Origin: Candidatus Zhuqueibacterota bacterium
Lineage (GTDB): Bacteria; Zhuqueibacterota; Zhuqueibacteria; Residuimicrobiales; Oceaniaggregativiventaceae
NCBI GenBank assembly: GCA_014728085.1
Contig: WJMF01000050.1
Coordinates: 1 to 49,654 of the forward strand
DNA length: 49,654 nucleotides
Direction: 5' to 3'
Under the pieces are notes generated by a model that did no database searches, was not told the origin of the DNA, and saw only the letters and a program-made list of their open reading frames with translations. Of this stretch, positions 49,363 through 49,654 are shown one piece after another (positions within the stretch are counted from its first letter, which is position 1; each line of letters opens with the position of its first letter). Position numbers and translations under genes: made by a program.

Positions 49363-49654
49363 CTACCCTTCATCCTCTTCGTTTTCCAGCAAACGCAAGA
49401 GCTCATCGACTTCGGATGGGCTTAACGTCTTGTTGCGGGCAAACATGGAAACCACGGTGCTGTAATCCATTTCCAAAACACGGTCGGCAAAAAATTGAAC
49501 CATGCGCACCAGTCCTGCCGGTCTGGACACAAGGGGTCGATAGAGATAGATACCATGAAACCGCCGGCGAATTAAAAGACCCTTTTTAACCATACGATCC
49601 ATCATGGTTTTGGTCGTACTATAGGCCCAACCGGTGGTTTCGAAAATCTGATCG
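49363..49654 (-). CDS. BlaI/MecI/CopY-family repressor, 5' part cut by window edge
   Basis: The visible 97 residues begin DQIFETTGWAYSTTKTMMDR, then MVKKGLLIRRRFHGIYLYRP and end LSPSEVDELLRLLENEEDEG. This is the recognition helix and wing of the winged-helix domain and the C-terminal dimerisation part of the BlaI family. Such repressors are released when their partner M56 peptidase cuts them. The partner gene follows after 4 nt on the same strand. The likely targets are this operon itself and cell-wall genes; neither the promoter nor the operator is in the window. Confidence 0.9.
   Translation of the reverse strand, partial: DQIFETTGWAYSTTKTMMDRMVKKGLLIRRRFHGIYLYRPLVSRPAGLVRMVQFFADRVLEMDYSTVVSMFARNKTLSPSEVDELLRLLENEEDEG

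Noticed and set aside
1-49654. tRNA, rRNA and CRISPR loci
   Set aside because: No T-arm-like or rRNA sequence and no spaced repeat array was found by eye; a dedicated search could still find a short RNA gene I missed.

Overview
The window looks like a chromosomal segment from a Gram-negative, didermic bacterium of the FCB side of the tree (Calditrichota, KSB1, Marinimicrobia or Ignavibacteria-like). The evidence is a C-terminal type IX secretion sorting domain of the 'NYPNPFN' kind, CotH/lamin-tail architecture, a TonB-ExbB-ExbD set, a patatin/POTRA/beta-barrel protein, a GT9 heptosyltransferase-like enzyme, a PiT phosphate permease with a PhoU-like tail, and NtrC-type regulation. The lineage is inferred from protein style only; there is no rRNA gene here to settle it, and I saw no tRNA, rRNA or CRISPR array.

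Layout. 0-2 kb (minus): a PHP phosphatase (cut by the window edge), a DUF2520 Rossmann protein and a MEMO1-family protein. 2.2-6.3 kb (plus): a tight run of polysaccharide deacetylase, nitroreductase, a plant-like glucuronokinase and MutY. 6.4-7.4 kb (minus): a secreted Asp-box propeller protein. 7.6-12.7 kb (plus): an apparent operon of GT9 glycosyltransferase, sensor kinase, NtrC-type regulator, a small HU protein (TTG start, not the longer ATG reading) and an HU-membrane-LysM fusion, closed by a strong terminator. 12.9-17.2 kb (plus): a GlcD/GlpC-type flavin and iron-sulfur oxidoreductase and a eukaryote-type UDP-glucose dehydrogenase. 17.3-22.1 kb (minus): PiT transporter, HD protein, Ppx/GppA and a TIM-barrel isomerase. 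22.4-29.2 kb: a flippase-like membrane protein, a sigma-54 activator with a degenerate receiver and its own sigma-54 promoter and enhancer-like repeats, a lipoprotein, an OPT transporter and a homologue of the glycosyltransferase-like half of plant arabinokinase. 29.4-32.7 kb (minus): ExbD, ExbB, TonB, CutA and an SDR epimerase. 32.9-36.3 kb (plus): a second Asp-box protein and a large secreted CBM9-containing protein. 36.3-40.3 kb (minus): patatin/BamA-like protein and a sodium:solute symporter. 40.5-41.0 kb: a hotdog thioesterase.

41.0-47.9 kb is a scarred, largely AT-rich accessory tract. It holds an inverted-repeat element, an M23 peptidase relic, a CotH protein with an ILEI domain nested in its lamin-tail domain, a candidate 58-nt small RNA with promoter and terminator, a broken DUF3800 gene, an IS91-type transposase relic and a Tat-exported amidohydrolase. 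It is bounded by 112-bp near-identical direct repeats that are the 3' ends of the M23 relic and of an M56-M23 fusion gene at 47.8-49.4 kb. That fusion lies directly behind a BlaI-family repressor gene that runs off the window end.

How the genes fit together. Cell-envelope and cell-wall work dominates: polysaccharide deacetylation, LPS-type glycosyl transfer, nucleotide sugars, LysM and M23 wall binding or cleavage, TonB energisation and secreted glycan-active proteins. The two most unusual architectures are the HU-TM-LysM protein, which could tie DNA to the wall across the inner membrane, and the BlaI/M56-M23 pair, in which a wall hydrolase domain sits where BlaR1 normally carries its beta-lactam sensor. 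Seven sigma-70-like promoters with a TTGANN box, exactly 17 nt, and a TATATT-like box were found by eye, which suggests the housekeeping promoter of this genome is close to the classical type.
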